Below are positions 1 through 9,226 of a stretch of 64,000 nt of DNA, one piece after another. The number at the start of each line of letters is the position of its first letter. Position 1 is the stretch's first letter. This DNA comes from Actinomycetota bacterium (lineage in GTDB: Bacteria > Actinomycetota > Actinomycetes > Nanopelagicales > Nanopelagicaceae), in assembly GCA_947450545.1 (NCBI GenBank), contig CANFVU010000001.1, forward strand, positions 62,001 through 126,000. Reading direction: 5' to 3'. The position numbers and the translations under genes were made by a program. The notes under the pieces were generated by a model. The model worked only from the letters and a program-made list of their open reading frames with translations. It was not told the origin of the DNA and ran no database searches.

Positions 1-1636
1 CGCCAATAACCATACCTTCATACACTTCATCGCCTGGCTCAACGAAAATGCTTCCGCGATCTTGTGTTCCATACAGTGCATACGATGTAACTGTTCCCAT
101 GCGATCTGAAACAAGTGATCCAGTTCCGCGAGTACGGATATCTCCGTGCCATGCTTCGTAACCATCAAAGACGTGGTGCAACAAACCAGTTCCGCGAGTT
201 TCTGTCAGGAACTCGGTACGGAAACCAATCAAACCACGTGCTGGAACTCGGTAATCCAAACGGATCCATCCAGTGCCATGGTTAACCATCTGTTCCATGC
301 GACCCTTACGAAGTGCCATGAGCTGTGTGAGAACTCCAAGGAATTCTTCTGGTGCATCAATAGATAGGCGCTCCATTGGTTCGTGGACTTTTCCATCGAT
401 CTTCTTCAAAACAACTTGAGGCTTTCCAACAGTAAGTTCGAATCCTTCACGCTTCATGATTTCGACAAGAACAGCGAGCTGTAGCTCTCCACGGCCTTGT
501 ACTTCCCATGTATCTGGGCGCTCTGTGTTGAGAACGCGTAATGAAACGTTACCGACAAGCTCTGCATCCAGACGGCCCTTTACTTGGCGAGCAGTCAGCT
601 TGGTGCCGCTCTTACCTGCAAGAGGAGAGGTGTTGATACCAATTGTCATCGAAATAGAAGGCTCGTCCACTGTAATAAGTGGCAGCGCATAAGGGTTTTC
701 TGTATCTGCAAGAGTCTCGCCCAATGTAATGGTTTCGATACCGGCAACAGCGATGATGTCTCCAGGATGCGCTTCGAGTGCAGGAACGCGCTCGAGTGCT
801 TCGGTCATCAAGAGTTCAGAGATTTTCACGCGCTCTGTTGTGCCATCGGTCTTCATCCATGTGACTTGTTGGCCCTTTTTGATAACGCCTTCGCGTACGC
901 GGCAGAGTGCAAGACGACCAAGGAATGGAGATGAATCCAAGTTTGTAACGTGTGCTTGAAGTGGAGCACCTTCGTGATATTCAGGTGCTGGAATTGCAGA
1001 GAAGATTGTGTCGAATAGAACATCGAGGTTCTCTTCTTCTGGCATTCCACCGTCAGCAGGACGAGTCAATGATGCGCGACCTGCTTTTGCAGATGCGTAA
1101 ATGACTGGGAATTCAATTTGTTCTTCATTCGCATCAAGATCCAAGAACAATTCGTACGCTTCATCAACAACTTCTGCGATTCGAGAATCGGGACGGTCTA
1201 CTTTGTTGATCAAGAGAATGACAGGAAGATTCTTTTGAAGCGCTTTGCGAAGAACGAAACGTGTTTGTGGAAGTGGTCCTTCAGAAGCATCAACGAGAAG
1301 AATTACGCCATCGACCATTTCAAGTCCGCGCTCTACTTCGCCGCCGAAATCTGCGTGGCCTGGTGTATCAATAATATTGACGATTGTGTTGCCGCGCTTG
1401 ACCGCAGTGTTCTTAGCAAGGATGGTGATTCCCTTTTCGCGCTCTAGATCCATTGAATCCATCATGCGATCTTGGCCTTCATCTTGCTTCTTGTGTGCAG
1501 CAAATGCGCCGGATTGCCACAACATCGCATCGACGAGAGTGGTCTTTCCATGGTCAACGTGGGCAATGATCGCAACGTTACGAAGATCTTCGCGCTTCTT
1601 TACAGGCAGGTCTTTTAGATGTGGTTGCTTTTTCAT
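1..1636 (-). CDS. typA: Translational GTPase TypA/BipA (3' end cut by window edge)
   Basis: Ribosome-binding GTPase of the EF-G-like family, involved in ribosome assembly and stress or low-temperature growth. The reading frame is open to the window edge, so about 545 residues are visible and the C-terminal end (probably 60-70 residues) is missing. The G1 loop AHVDHGKT lies at residues 25-32, followed by the G2 region (GITI), DTPGH and NKVD, and later the EF-G domain III/V-like part and the TypA-specific region. The ATG at 1636 follows a GAGGGACG ribosome-binding site. It stands upstream of nothing visible on its own strand except ychF, whose stop is 32 bases away. Identification is secure. 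Confidence 0.95.
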   Translation of the reverse strand, partial: MKKQPHLKDLPVKKREDLRNVAIIAHVDHGKTTLVDAMLWQSGAFAAHKKQDEGQDRMMDSMDLEREKGITILAKNTAVKRGNTIVNIIDTPGHADFGGEVERGLEMVDGVILLVDASEGPLPQTRFVLRKALQKNLPVILLINKVDRPDSRIAEVVDEAYELFLDLDANEEQIEFPVIYASAKAGRASLTRPADGGMPEEENLDVLFDTIFSAIPAPEYHEGAPLQAHVTNLDSSPFLGRLALCRVREGVIKKGQQVTWMKTDGTTERVKISELLMTEALERVPALEAHPGDIIAVAGIETITLGETLADTENPYALPLITVDEPSISMTIGINTSPLAGKSGTKLTARQVKGRLDAELVGNVSLRVLNTERPDTWEVQGRGELQLAVLVEIMKREGFELTVGKPQVVLKKIDGKVHEPMERLSIDAPEEFLGVLTQLMALRKGRMEQMVNHGTGWIRLDYRVPARGLIGFRTEFLTETRGTGLLHHVFDGYEAWHGDIRTRGTGSLVSDRMGTVTSYALYGTQDRGSIFVEPGDEVYEGMVIG

Positions 1637-1668
1637 TTTCGTCCCTCGTTATCGGTTATAGCTAGAAA

Positions 1669-2754
1669 TTAGACGTTGAAACGGAATTCAACGACATCGC
1701 CATCTTGCATTACATAATCTTTACCTTCCATACGCACTTTTCCATGCGCACGTGCTTCAGTCATCGACCCTGCAGCGATTAAATCGTTGAAGGAGACAAC
1801 TTCTGCCTTGATAAATCCTTTTTGGAAATCTGTATGGATGACACCTGCAGCCATCGGCGCGGTATCTCCCTTATGGATTGTCCATGCGCGAGCTTCTTTC
1901 GGCCCTGCAGTGAGATAGGTCTGAAGACCCAAAGTATCGAATCCAACTCGAGCGAGTGTTGTGAGACCAGGTTCAGTTAACCCAATCGCTTCAAGCAGCT
2001 CCATCGCATCCGCATCATCGAGTTCTGAAAGTTCTGCTTCCGTCTTTGCATCCAAGAAAATTGCTTCAGATGGCGCAACGAGCGCTTGCAATGTGGTGCG
2101 AAGTTCTTGATCGCCAAGTTCTTGTGCATCGACATTGAAAACATAAAGGAATGGCTTGGTCGTCATTAATTGAAGTTCGGCGATTAACGCGAGATCAATC
2201 TTTGAACCGTAGAGAAGTTTGCCTTCGTTCAGAATGAGTTGAGCTTTCTTCACTTCTTCAAGAACTGCGCTCTTCTCTTTTTGAATGCGAGCCTCTTTTT
2301 CTAATCGAGGAATCGCTTTTTCAATAGTTTGAAGGTCAGCGAGCGCAAGCTCAGTGTTAATAACTTCGATATCCGATGCTGGATCAACGAATGCAGCTGT
2401 TCGTTCGCCTTCGCGAGTGACGTTCTCATCAGTGAAAACACGAATAACTTGGCAGATTGCATCTGTTTCACGAATATTTGCGAGGAACTTATTTCCCAGG
2501 CCAGCGCCTTCGGAAGCGCCTTTAACGATTCCAGCGATATCCACGAAAGAGACCACAGCAGGAAGGAGCTTTTCAGAGCCGAAAATTGTTGCCAGCGCAG
2601 CCAAGCGAGGATCCGGAACGCCTACGACGCCGACATTGGGCTCGATAGTGGCGAAGGGGTAGTTGGCAGCCAGAACGTTGTTCTTGGTGAGGGCGTTAAA
2701 TAGGGTCGACTTACCCACGTTTGGCAGTCCGACGATTCCGATTGAGAGGCTCAC
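1669..2754 (-). CDS. ychF: Redox-responsive ATPase YchF/OLA1
   Basis: OBG-family P-loop ATPase that binds ribosomes and is linked to oxidative stress control. The P-loop GLPNVGKS is at residues 9-16, and the usual NKxD guanine motif is replaced by an NVDAQE-type sequence, consistent with the family's preference for ATP over GTP. The C-terminal TGS domain is complete and ends in VVEFRFNV. At 361 residues it has normal family length. The start is GTG at 2754; a TATCCT box nine bases upstream would give an almost leaderless transcript. It is divergent from rmuC, and the ychF-DUF6542-ispH-xse neighbourhood is typical of actinobacteria. Confidence 0.96.
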   Translation of the reverse strand: MSLSIGIVGLPNVGKSTLFNALTKNNVLAANYPFATIEPNVGVVGVPDPRLAALATIFGSEKLLPAVVSFVDIAGIVKGASEGAGLGNKFLANIRETDAICQVIRVFTDENVTREGERTAAFVDPASDIEVINTELALADLQTIEKAIPRLEKEARIQKEKSAVLEEVKKAQLILNEGKLLYGSKIDLALIAELQLMTTKPFLYVFNVDAQELGDQELRTTLQALVAPSEAIFLDAKTEAELSELDDADAMELLEAIGLTEPGLTTLARVGFDTLGLQTYLTAGPKEARAWTIHKGDTAPMAAGVIHTDFQKGFIKAEVVSFNDLIAAGSMTEARAHGKVRMEGKDYVMQDGDVVEFRFNV

Positions 2755-2805
2755 AGGGGGTTAAGGATACGGGGCTTTGTCGGTGCTTCCTGCCACGATA
2801 CGTCT

Positions 2806-3981
2806 ATGAGCAACCTCTCTCTCCTGATTTCAGCCCTTATTGGCCTCGCCCTAGGCGTGCTTATCGGCCTTCTCTACGCACGCGGCCGCTCTAGCAATCT
2901 CTCTGGTGATCTCGCTGCGGAGGTGGCAAAGAGCAAAGTACTGACCGAACAGCTTGAATCACTGCGAAAAGAAGAGAGTGAAAAGGTTCGACTCGATCAA
3001 TCTCTCCAAGCTGTCACCCAAACCATCACCCAACTCTCCAAGCAATCTCAAGATGCTGAAATGAAGCGCGTTGAGGCTGAATCTGTGATGCGTACTCAAA
3101 TCGAAAATATGCGCACAGGTAACGAAACTTTGCTTCGTGAGACCACGCGCCTTGCTGGCGCGCTCTCTAACTCCCAAACGCGCGGAAAATTTGGTGAGAC
3201 CCAACTAGAGATGATTCTTGAAAACTCAGGACTCATTGAAGGTGTTCACTTCTTCAAACAAGATTATCGCTCGAAAGATGCAGAAATTTCCAAACCAGAT
3301 ATTCGTATTGCTATTCCTGGCGGCTCTGAAATCTTTATCGATTCGAAGTTTCCTTTCGATCGATTTCTCGAAGCAATTGGCGAAAGTGATCCTTCAGCCC
3401 GTCGATCATTGATGGAGCTTCACGCCAAAGATTTAATGGGCCATGTCAATGCACTTGCTAAACGTGGATACCAAGAAGGCTCCAACTCCCCTGATTATGT
3501 TGTTCTCTTCGCACCTTTTGAATCCATTCTCTCTGAAGCTCTTGAAGTTGATCCACAAATTCTGCACAAGTCTTTTGAAAAGGGCGTCACGATTGCCACT
3601 CCTACAACGATGATGGCTCTGCTTCGCACTGTTGCTTATGTATTTAATCAATCTGAAATGGCCCAAAATGCAACAGCTATCACTGACCTTGCTGGGCTAT
3701 TGCTCAAGCGCATCGGCGTCGTTCATAACAAGATTGCAGCTCTAGGCAAATCCATTAAGACCTCTGAGCGCGCTTTCAATGATCTGGTTCAAAGCGCTGA
3801 AGAAAATATGCTTCGCCCAGCTCGAAAGATGCTCTCACTCGGTGTTCCTGCATCGAATAAACTCAAATCAAATGAAGCGATTGACGATGAGCTTCGTGAG
3901 ATTAAACCGAAGCTTGCAATAGTGAATGGCGAGCTCTTTGATGAGCTCGACGAGGATGAAGAGAACGAGGAGTTAGAATGA
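2806..3981 (+). CDS. rmuC: RmuC-family DNA recombination protein
   Basis: RmuC limits inversions at short inverted repeats and has a PD-(D/E)xK-like nuclease fold. A single membrane helix (about residues 4-25) is followed by a charged coiled coil (about 30-120). Next come the conserved RmuC core with GKFGETQLE and the nuclease-like IDSKFP segment, then an acidic tail (DELDEDEENEELE). The 391-residue length is normal. The stop codon overlaps the ATG of the next gene (ATGA), so the two are translationally coupled. No strong ribosome-binding site is visible; CACGAT lies at the leaderless -10 position but matches poorly. Confidence 0.93.
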   Translation: MSNLSLLISALIGLALGVLIGLLYARGRSSNLSGDLAAEVAKSKVLTEQLESLRKEESEKVRLDQSLQAVTQTITQLSKQSQDAEMKRVEAESVMRTQIENMRTGNETLLRETTRLAGALSNSQTRGKFGETQLEMILENSGLIEGVHFFKQDYRSKDAEISKPDIRIAIPGGSEIFIDSKFPFDRFLEAIGESDPSARRSLMELHAKDLMGHVNALAKRGYQEGSNSPDYVVLFAPFESILSEALEVDPQILHKSFEKGVTIATPTTMMALLRTVAYVFNQSEMAQNATAITDLAGLLLKRIGVVHNKIAALGKSIKTSERAFNDLVQSAEENMLRPARKMLSLGVPASNKLKSNEAIDDELREIKPKLAIVNGELFDELDEDEENEELE

Positions 3982-4388
3982 GCACCATGGCAAGTAAACT
4001 TGAAGGCAAGATCAACAACCCCATTAAGGGTCCAGGGTTAAAAGCTCCTGGAGTTGTTCTGCTTCAATTTCTACTCATTCTCTTCTTTGAGACTTTTGAA
4101 TATTCAATCACTAAAGTCGGTTTCTTCACTGGAATCGCGATTGTCGTTGCATTTGCTGGAGGCTTGATTCTTGGCCGTGCCGGAACATCTTTTGCTGCAG
4201 TTGTGACTCCACCGCTCGCCTTTCTCGTTGCAACCCTCTTCCTCATCGCAACAATTGGCGGGGGCGGATTCAGCATCTCTCACTTAGGTTTAGATCTTGT
4301 TTCAACGCTCGGCGCAGTTGCACCATTTATGGTCACTGCTGCAATTGTTTCGTGGGGATATTACTTTCTTGCAGGCCGCAAGAAATAA
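3978..4388 (+). CDS. DUF6542-type small integral membrane protein
   Basis: A 136-residue protein with four predicted membrane helices (roughly residues 24-42, 46-66, 70-93 and 108-130) and a short basic N-terminus. It ends in a positively charged GRKK. The length, the topology and the position between ychF and ispH match the actinobacterial DUF6542 family, which has no known function. It is coupled to rmuC by an ATGA overlap and meets ispH tail to tail with only nine bases between. The domain call is from memory of the family and its context, not from a search. Confidence 0.75.
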   Translation: MSTMASKLEGKINNPIKGPGLKAPGVVLLQFLLILFFETFEYSITKVGFFTGIAIVVAFAGGLILGRAGTSFAAVVTPPLAFLVATLFLIATIGGGGFSISHLGLDLVSTLGAVAPFMVTAAIVSWGYYFLAGRKK

Positions 4389-4397
4389 GGCTCTCTT

Positions 4398-5363
4398 TTA
4401 GATCTGCCCCGCCACTTTAAGATCTTTACGAAGTTCCTGTGGCATTGCAAATGTGAGGCTCTCTTCCATCGCTGTCACAGTTTGAACATCGTCAAAGCCA
4501 CGTGCTGCAAGCCATTCAAGTAAGTCGTTGACGAGGTTTTCAGGAACTGACGCGCCACTCGTCACGCCAACAGTTTCAACACCTTCAAGCCACTTCTCAT
4601 CAACTTCATGAGCAAAATCCACAAGGTAGGCAGCTTTAGCGCCGTACTCCTTCGAGACTTCGACAAGACGCACAGAGTTAGAGGAGTTTGTGGAACCCAC
4701 CACAAGTACGAGATCAGCTTCTGGGGCAATCTGCTTAATCGCTTGTTGGCGATTCTGAGTCGCATAACAGATGTCATCGCTAGGAGGATCTTGAAGCAGA
4801 GGGAACTTCTGCTTTAGCGAAGCAACCGTTGCAAGAGTTTCATCCACGCTTAATGTTGTTTGGGATAACCAAATAACTTTCTTCTCGTCGCGAACTTTCG
4901 CGTTCTGGATATCTTCAATTCCATCAATGAGCTGGACATGGTCTGGGGCTTCCCCAGCCGTGCCTTCAACTTCTTCATGGCCTTCGTGACCAATGAGAAG
5001 GATGTCGTAATCTTCTTTGGCAAAGCGTCGCGCTTCGTGGTGAACTTTTGTTACGAGCGGACATGTTGCATCGATGGTCTTGAGATTTCGCTTCGCTGCG
5101 CCTTCATGAACTGCAGGAGAAACTCCGTGAGCAGAGAAGACTACGGTCGCACCTTCTGGGACATCATCGACTTCTTCGACAAAGATTGCGCCTTTTGCTT
5201 CAAGCGTTGAGACAACATGTTTGTTGTGGACAATCTGCTTGCGAACATAGACCGGAGCTCCATAGAGATCGAGCGCTTTTTGGACAGTGATAACGGCTCT
5301 ATCGACCCCCGCGCAATATCCGCGTGGTGCAGCGAGAAGGACGCGTTTTTTAGAGCTAGCCAT
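4398..5363 (-). CDS. ispH: 4-hydroxy-3-methylbut-2-enyl diphosphate reductase
   Basis: Last step of the non-mevalonate (MEP) isoprenoid pathway: HMBPP is reduced to IPP and DMAPP by an iron-sulfur enzyme. The three cluster cysteines are visible at residues 17 (RGYCAGV), 101 (DATCPLV) and 199 (DICYATQ), and the substrate-binding histidine and TNSSNS segments are present. At 321 residues it is full length. The ATG at 5363 has TAGTAT exactly six bases upstream, the leaderless arrangement. It is divergent from xseA across 25 bases. ispE, another MEP gene, lies at 33-34 kb. Confidence 0.97.
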   Translation of the reverse strand: MASSKKRVLLAAPRGYCAGVDRAVITVQKALDLYGAPVYVRKQIVHNKHVVSTLEAKGAIFVEEVDDVPEGATVVFSAHGVSPAVHEGAAKRNLKTIDATCPLVTKVHHEARRFAKEDYDILLIGHEGHEEVEGTAGEAPDHVQLIDGIEDIQNAKVRDEKKVIWLSQTTLSVDETLATVASLKQKFPLLQDPPSDDICYATQNRQQAIKQIAPEADLVLVVGSTNSSNSVRLVEVSKEYGAKAAYLVDFAHEVDEKWLEGVETVGVTSGASVPENLVNDLLEWLAARGFDDVQTVTAMEESLTFAMPQELRKDLKVAGQI

Positions 5364-5369
5364 GCTCGA

Positions 5370-5375
5370 ATACTA
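5370..5375 (-). promoter_or_regulatory. -10 box of leaderless ispH promoter
   Basis: TAGTAT on the minus strand, with six bases between it and the ispH ATG. If transcription starts at the A of the ATG, this box spans -12 to -7. No convincing -35 element is seen. Confidence 0.65.
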
Positions 5376-5376
5376 A

Positions 5377-5382
5377 TAGAGT
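5377..5382 (+). promoter_or_regulatory. -10 box of leaderless xseA promoter
   Basis: TAGAGT on the plus strand, six bases before the xseA GTG. It is separated by a single base from the opposing ispH -10 box, so the two divergent promoters should compete for polymerase. Confidence 0.6.
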
Positions 5383-5388
5383 TGGCGA

Positions 5389-6606
5389 GTGCTCGAGACA
5401 TCAGCGGAGAAGCCCCTACCGGTCCGCGTCATTTCAGAAGCTATTGGCGATTACATCAGCAAATTAGGCGCGGTCTGGATTGAAGGCGAGCTATCGGAAG
5501 TAACGGTACGCCCTGGCGCTCCAATGGTCTTCATGCGCCTTCGAGATACCAGCGCAGATATGTCACTTTCCATCATGTGTCATAAATCTGTGCTTGAGTC
5601 GGTTCAACCGCTTCCACAAAATGCCCGTGTTGTGATGCACTCTAAAGTTTCTTGGTATGCCAAGAATGGATCGCTATCGATGTCTGTCAAGGAAATTCGA
5701 CAAGTAGGAGTAGGCGAACTTCTCGCCCGATTAGAACTTCTCAAATCCACTCTTGCTGATGAAGGGCTCTTTACCGCAGATCGAAAAAAGCCACTGCCCT
5801 TCCTCCCTAAAAAAGTAGGACTTATTTGTGGTCGCAACAGCGACGCTGAAAAAGATGTTGTTGAAAATGCCAAACGACGTTGGCCATCTGTTGTGTTTGA
5901 AATTCGTGAAGTCGCAGTTCAAGGAGCTGCAGCTGTTGTGGAGGTTTCAGCAGCTCTTCGAGAGCTTGATGCAGATCCCGATGTGGATGTCATCATTATT
6001 ACCCGCGGCGGTGGCTCCTTTGAAGATCTCCTTCCTTTCAGCGATGAGAGTTTGGTTCGCTTAGCTTCAGAAGCTTCGACGCCAATCGTGAGCGCAATTG
6101 GCCACGAAAAAGATTCCCCACTCCTCGATCTCGTTGCGGATTACCGAGCATCAACTCCTACCGATGCTGGCAAGCGTGTTGTGCCCGATGTTCTAGAGGA
6201 ACTCACCAAAATAAGTAACCTCCAAGATCGAGCAAAGCGACATCTCGTTAACTTCATCGATTTTGAATTACATCGATTGGAAAATATTCGATCGAGGCCA
6301 ATATTTAAGGACCCGACCACCATTGTCTCTGTGCGCAAAGATGCTCTTGATTCGATGAGAGCCCGCTCGCTGCGAAGTACAGAATCGCGAGTTGCTCTTG
6401 CTCAAGAAGAATTAGCGACTCTTCGGACTCAAGTACGAACCCTTTCACCACAAGCGACTCTTGATCGTGGTTATGCCGTTGTCCTGACCCAATCTGGATC
6501 CATCGTCCGCAAAGCCTCCGCTCTCACCAAAGGCGAGAAAATCGCTATTCGCGTCGCACAAGGTGTGGTTGCCGCCACAACCGATGGCGTTGCAGAACAG
6601 GAGTAG
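5389..6606 (+). CDS. xseA: Exodeoxyribonuclease VII large subunit
   Basis: Catalytic subunit of exonuclease VII, which degrades single-stranded DNA to short oligonucleotides. The N-terminal OB-fold domain (about residues 10-105) is followed by the catalytic domain with RGGGSFEDL at 206-214 and the conserved GHEKD...DYRASTPTDA stretch at about 238-260, then a coiled coil. The 405-residue length is normal. The start is GTG at 5389, supported by a correctly spaced TANNNT box and by the lack of any upstream in-frame alternative in the short divergent gap. xseB follows 9 bases downstream. Confidence 0.96.
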   Translation: MLETSAEKPLPVRVISEAIGDYISKLGAVWIEGELSEVTVRPGAPMVFMRLRDTSADMSLSIMCHKSVLESVQPLPQNARVVMHSKVSWYAKNGSLSMSVKEIRQVGVGELLARLELLKSTLADEGLFTADRKKPLPFLPKKVGLICGRNSDAEKDVVENAKRRWPSVVFEIREVAVQGAAAVVEVSAALRELDADPDVDVIIITRGGGSFEDLLPFSDESLVRLASEASTPIVSAIGHEKDSPLLDLVADYRASTPTDAGKRVVPDVLEELTKISNLQDRAKRHLVNFIDFELHRLENIRSRPIFKDPTTIVSVRKDALDSMRARSLRSTESRVALAQEELATLRTQVRTLSPQATLDRGYAVVLTQSGSIVRKASALTKGEKIAIRVAQGVVAATTDGVAEQE

Positions 6607-6609
6607 ATT
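6604..6609 (+). promoter_or_regulatory. Possible internal leaderless -10 box for xseB
   Basis: TAGATT lies six bases before the xseB ATG, and its first three bases are the xseA stop codon TAG. Because stop codons supply the TA for free, this could be chance; co-transcription with xseA is also likely. Confidence 0.35.
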
Positions 6610-6615
6610 TAAGAA

Positions 6616-6810
6616 ATGGCCGAGAAGAAGATTTCCTATGAAGCAGCTCGCGATGAACTCGCAGAGGTAGTCACACAATTAGAAAGTGGCCAAGCCTCCC
6701 TAGAGGATTCACTCGCTCTATGGGAGCGCGGAGAAGATCTCGCAAAGATCTGCCAAGAATGGCTCGATGGAGCAAAAGCAAAACTCGATGCGGTGAAAAA
6801 AGATGCCTGA
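6616..6810 (+). CDS. xseB: Exodeoxyribonuclease VII small subunit
   Basis: Small helical subunit that binds the XseA helical region in several copies. At 64 residues it has the family's usual size and pattern: [17 protein letters not shown], then [15 protein letters not shown], then a charged tail. It follows xseA directly and its 3' end overlaps the fumarase start by 8 bases, so the three genes probably form one operon. Confidence 0.95.
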   Translation: MAEKKISYEAARDELAEVVTQLESGQASLEDSLALWERGEDLAKICQEWLDGAKAKLDAVKKDA

Positions 6811-8455
6811 GTTTCATTACAGCGACTTACTCCCCCTGGGTGACGATAAGACGGAATATCGTTTACTCTCAACAGAGGGCGTCTCAACTTTTTCTGCCGA
6901 TGGAATTGAATTTCTCAAAGTTGCACCAGAAGCTCTCGAGCGATTAACTGCGGAAGCTATCCACGACATCAACCATTACCTTCGCCCAGATCATCTCCAA
7001 CAGCTCACCAACATTATCAACGATCCTGAAGCATCGCCGAACGATCGCTTTGTTGCCACCGATCTCTTGAAGAATGCCAATATTTCTGCAGGCGGAATTT
7101 TGCCAATGTGCCAAGACACTGGAACAGCGCTCGTCATGGGCAAGAAAGGTCAACATGTTTTGACCTACGAGAAAGATGAGAAATCAATATCTCGTGGTGT
7201 TTACGATGCCTACACAACTCTCAATCTTCGCTACTCCCAAATGGCACCTGTCACTACATGGGAAGAGAAGAACACCGGCAATAACCTGCCTGCCCAAGTG
7301 GAGATTTATTCAGACACTGAACATGCATCGGAATACAACTTCCTCTTCATCGCAAAAGGCGGCGGAAGCGCCAATAAATCATTTTTATACCAAGAGACAA
7401 AAGCAGTTCTCAATCCCAAATCATTTATGAATTGGTTGGATGAGAAGCTTCGCTCATTAGGCACAGCTGCTTGCCCTCCCTATCACCTGGCCTTTGTCAT
7501 CGGCGGCACGAGCGCTGAACACACTGTGAAAACAGCGAAATTAGCTTCTACCCATTACTTGGATGGCTTGCCAACAAAGGGTGATGCTGTAACGGGTCAT
7601 GGATTCCGCGATACAGAACTTGAAAAGGAAGTTCTCGCGCTGACTCGCACTCTCGGAATTGGTGCGCAATTTGGTGGAAAGTATTTCTGTCACGACGTTC
7701 GCGTTGTCAGACTTCCTCGCCACGGGGCATCCCTGCCGATCGCAATTGCAGTCTCCTGTTCAGCCGATCGCCAAGCTAAAGGAAAGATAACCAAAGATGG
7801 CATCTTCCTTGAGAAGCTTGAGCACGACCCTGCTCGATTCTTGCCTGAGACAACCGATGAGCACCTCGATGAGAACGTCGTTACCATCGACCTGAATCAG
7901 CCAATGGCTGATGTCCTCGAGGAGCTCAGCAAACACCCTATTAAAACCCGCTTATCCCTCAACGGCACCCTCGTTGTTGCCAGGGATATTGCCCATGCCA
8001 AGTTGAAGGAACTTCTCGATTCCGGCAAAGACCTTCCTGATTACATCAAGAACCATGCCGTTTATTACGCAGGTCCAGCAAAAACCCCTGAAGGTTTTGC
8101 TTCTGGTTCATTCGGTCCAACAACTGCAGGCCGCATGGATTCCTATGTCGACCAATTTCAATCTGCAGGTGGATCGATGATCATGTTGGCAAAAGGAAAT
8201 CGCTCGAAAGCTGTTACGGATGCTTGTAAGAAAAACGGCGGTTTCTATCTCGGTTCCATTGGTGGACCAGCAGCGCGGTTGGCTCAAGATTGCATTCGTA
8301 AAGTGGAAGTCTTGGATTACTCAGAACTGGGTATGGAAGCAGTCTGGAAAATTGAGGTAGAGAACTTCCCTGCATTTATCGTCGTGGACGATAAGGGAAA
8401 TGATTTCTTTGCTGAAACGTCCAAACCAATTCAGATTGGCGTCAAGCCAGCTTAA
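6803..8455 (+). CDS. Class I (iron-sulfur) fumarate hydratase
   Basis: Interconverts fumarate and malate in the TCA cycle. The 550-residue sequence belongs to the oxygen-sensitive [4Fe-4S] class I family (E. coli FumA/FumB), not to the class II FumC family. Candidate cluster cysteines are C103 (PMCQDTG), C224 (ACPPYH) and C319 (VSCSADRQ), matching the spacing of the E. coli enzyme (105, 224, 318). The C-terminal beta domain has [11 protein letters not shown] and [14 protein letters not shown]. It is coupled to xseB by an 8-base overlap and abuts the next, convergent gene with no gap. fumA or fumB would be the E. coli names. Confidence 0.95.
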   Translation: MPEFHYSDLLPLGDDKTEYRLLSTEGVSTFSADGIEFLKVAPEALERLTAEAIHDINHYLRPDHLQQLTNIINDPEASPNDRFVATDLLKNANISAGGILPMCQDTGTALVMGKKGQHVLTYEKDEKSISRGVYDAYTTLNLRYSQMAPVTTWEEKNTGNNLPAQVEIYSDTEHASEYNFLFIAKGGGSANKSFLYQETKAVLNPKSFMNWLDEKLRSLGTAACPPYHLAFVIGGTSAEHTVKTAKLASTHYLDGLPTKGDAVTGHGFRDTELEKEVLALTRTLGIGAQFGGKYFCHDVRVVRLPRHGASLPIAIAVSCSADRQAKGKITKDGIFLEKLEHDPARFLPETTDEHLDENVVTIDLNQPMADVLEELSKHPIKTRLSLNGTLVVARDIAHAKLKELLDSGKDLPDYIKNHAVYYAGPAKTPEGFASGSFGPTTAGRMDSYVDQFQSAGGSMIMLAKGNRSKAVTDACKKNGGFYLGSIGGPAARLAQDCIRKVEVLDYSELGMEAVWKIEVENFPAFIVVDDKGNDFFAETSKPIQIGVKPA

Positions 8456-9022
8456 TTAGTAGCCGTGGCTCCGGTGTTGCTTGCGAAGAGCTGCGCATGG
8501 AGTCCCATAACGCGCTTTGATGTATTTCAGTCCCCAACGAATCTGGGTCACCGGGTTTGTGCGCCAATCCAGAGCAACTGCTTCCATCTTCACGGCTGGC
8601 AGAGCTTGAGGAATTCCATGAGCGCCGCTTCGATAGTTGTGAGCTTTAAAGTTCCAATGGCTCTCGTTATTCCAGAGTTGGTCCAAGCAACTAATTTGGC
8701 TTGAATTCCAATCGGTGTAATTGGCAGCAACGAGATCGGCCGCAACCAAACGAGCCCCTTCTGGAGATTTCGCAGCTTCCACTTGTTTCGCCTGAAGTGA
8801 GACGAGCGCCATAACGTGGGCATCAACGGATGCAACCTGGCCCAAGTCCAAAAGTCCTGGCTCCAAAAGCGTGGAGGTGGGAATCGTTTGAGTTGGAAGA
8901 TCGGGAAGAGTCACTTCACGAGAGAGTGCCGATTGAGCAAAAGAGGTATCGACGGTCGCCAAGATTGCGATCGTGAAGGCAGCCGCTACGGCATAGCCTG
9001 GCTTACGAAACTTGTGAAGCAT
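8456..9022 (-). CDS. Secreted lytic-transglycosylase-like cell-wall protein
   Basis: A 188-residue exported protein. Residues 1-29 form a signal peptide (basic MLHKFRK, hydrophobic core, AQ near the end). The C-terminal half has a lysozyme-like fold signature: LWNNESHW with a candidate catalytic glutamate E120, then GIPQALPA (136-143, in place of the classical GxxQ) and WGLKYIKARYG. C112 and C176 could form a disulfide. The domain resembles small actinobacterial transglycosylase/aggregation-promoting-factor proteins that cut peptidoglycan. The ATG has a strong GGAAAGGAG ribosome-binding site. It is a single gene with a 204-base upstream region. Confidence 0.8.
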   Translation of the reverse strand: MLHKFRKPGYAVAAAFTIAILATVDTSFAQSALSREVTLPDLPTQTIPTSTLLEPGLLDLGQVASVDAHVMALVSLQAKQVEAAKSPEGARLVAADLVAANYTDWNSSQISCLDQLWNNESHWNFKAHNYRSGAHGIPQALPAVKMEAVALDWRTNPVTQIRWGLKYIKARYGTPCAALRKQHRSHGY

Positions 9023-9226
9023 CCTTTGCGACTCCTTTCCCTCTGCTCTTAACTATCACTTATCCATCTGGTAGTTATCAGTTCGTTATAAACCCCGAAC
9101 TGCATGGCAAAGGTTTCCAACTATGGCAAGGCAGGGCAAATTTAAACCCGCGTGGGGCGGAAAAAAGTTTTATGTCACAGTTTTGTGGGTCAACAAAAGT
9201 GCAGGTCAGACGGGGTACTGTCCGAA
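9023..9226. other. 204-base leader region upstream of the transglycosylase gene
   Basis: This is the longest gene-free stretch of the window, between phoH and the transglycosylase gene (both minus strand). On the minus strand it contains a TTGACC element, a run of A/T, three TTGCC-containing segments in about 40 bases, and several GATAA-like repeats (TATAACGA, GATAACTA, GATAAGTGATAG) ahead of the ribosome-binding site. A promoter and an operator are likely, but I cannot assign a regulator. I looked for the c-di-AMP (ydaO) riboswitch, common before such genes in actinobacteria, and did not find its conserved core. Confidence 0.4.

Noticed and set aside
6604-6609. Treating the xseB TANNNT box as a confirmed promoter
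   Set aside because: Its TAG is the xseA stop codon, so the match is partly forced; it is reported only with low confidence.
9023-9226. c-di-AMP (ydaO/yuaA) riboswitch before the transglycosylase gene
   Set aside because: The conserved GGGGGA-type core and the long paired arms of that motif cannot be found on the minus strand.
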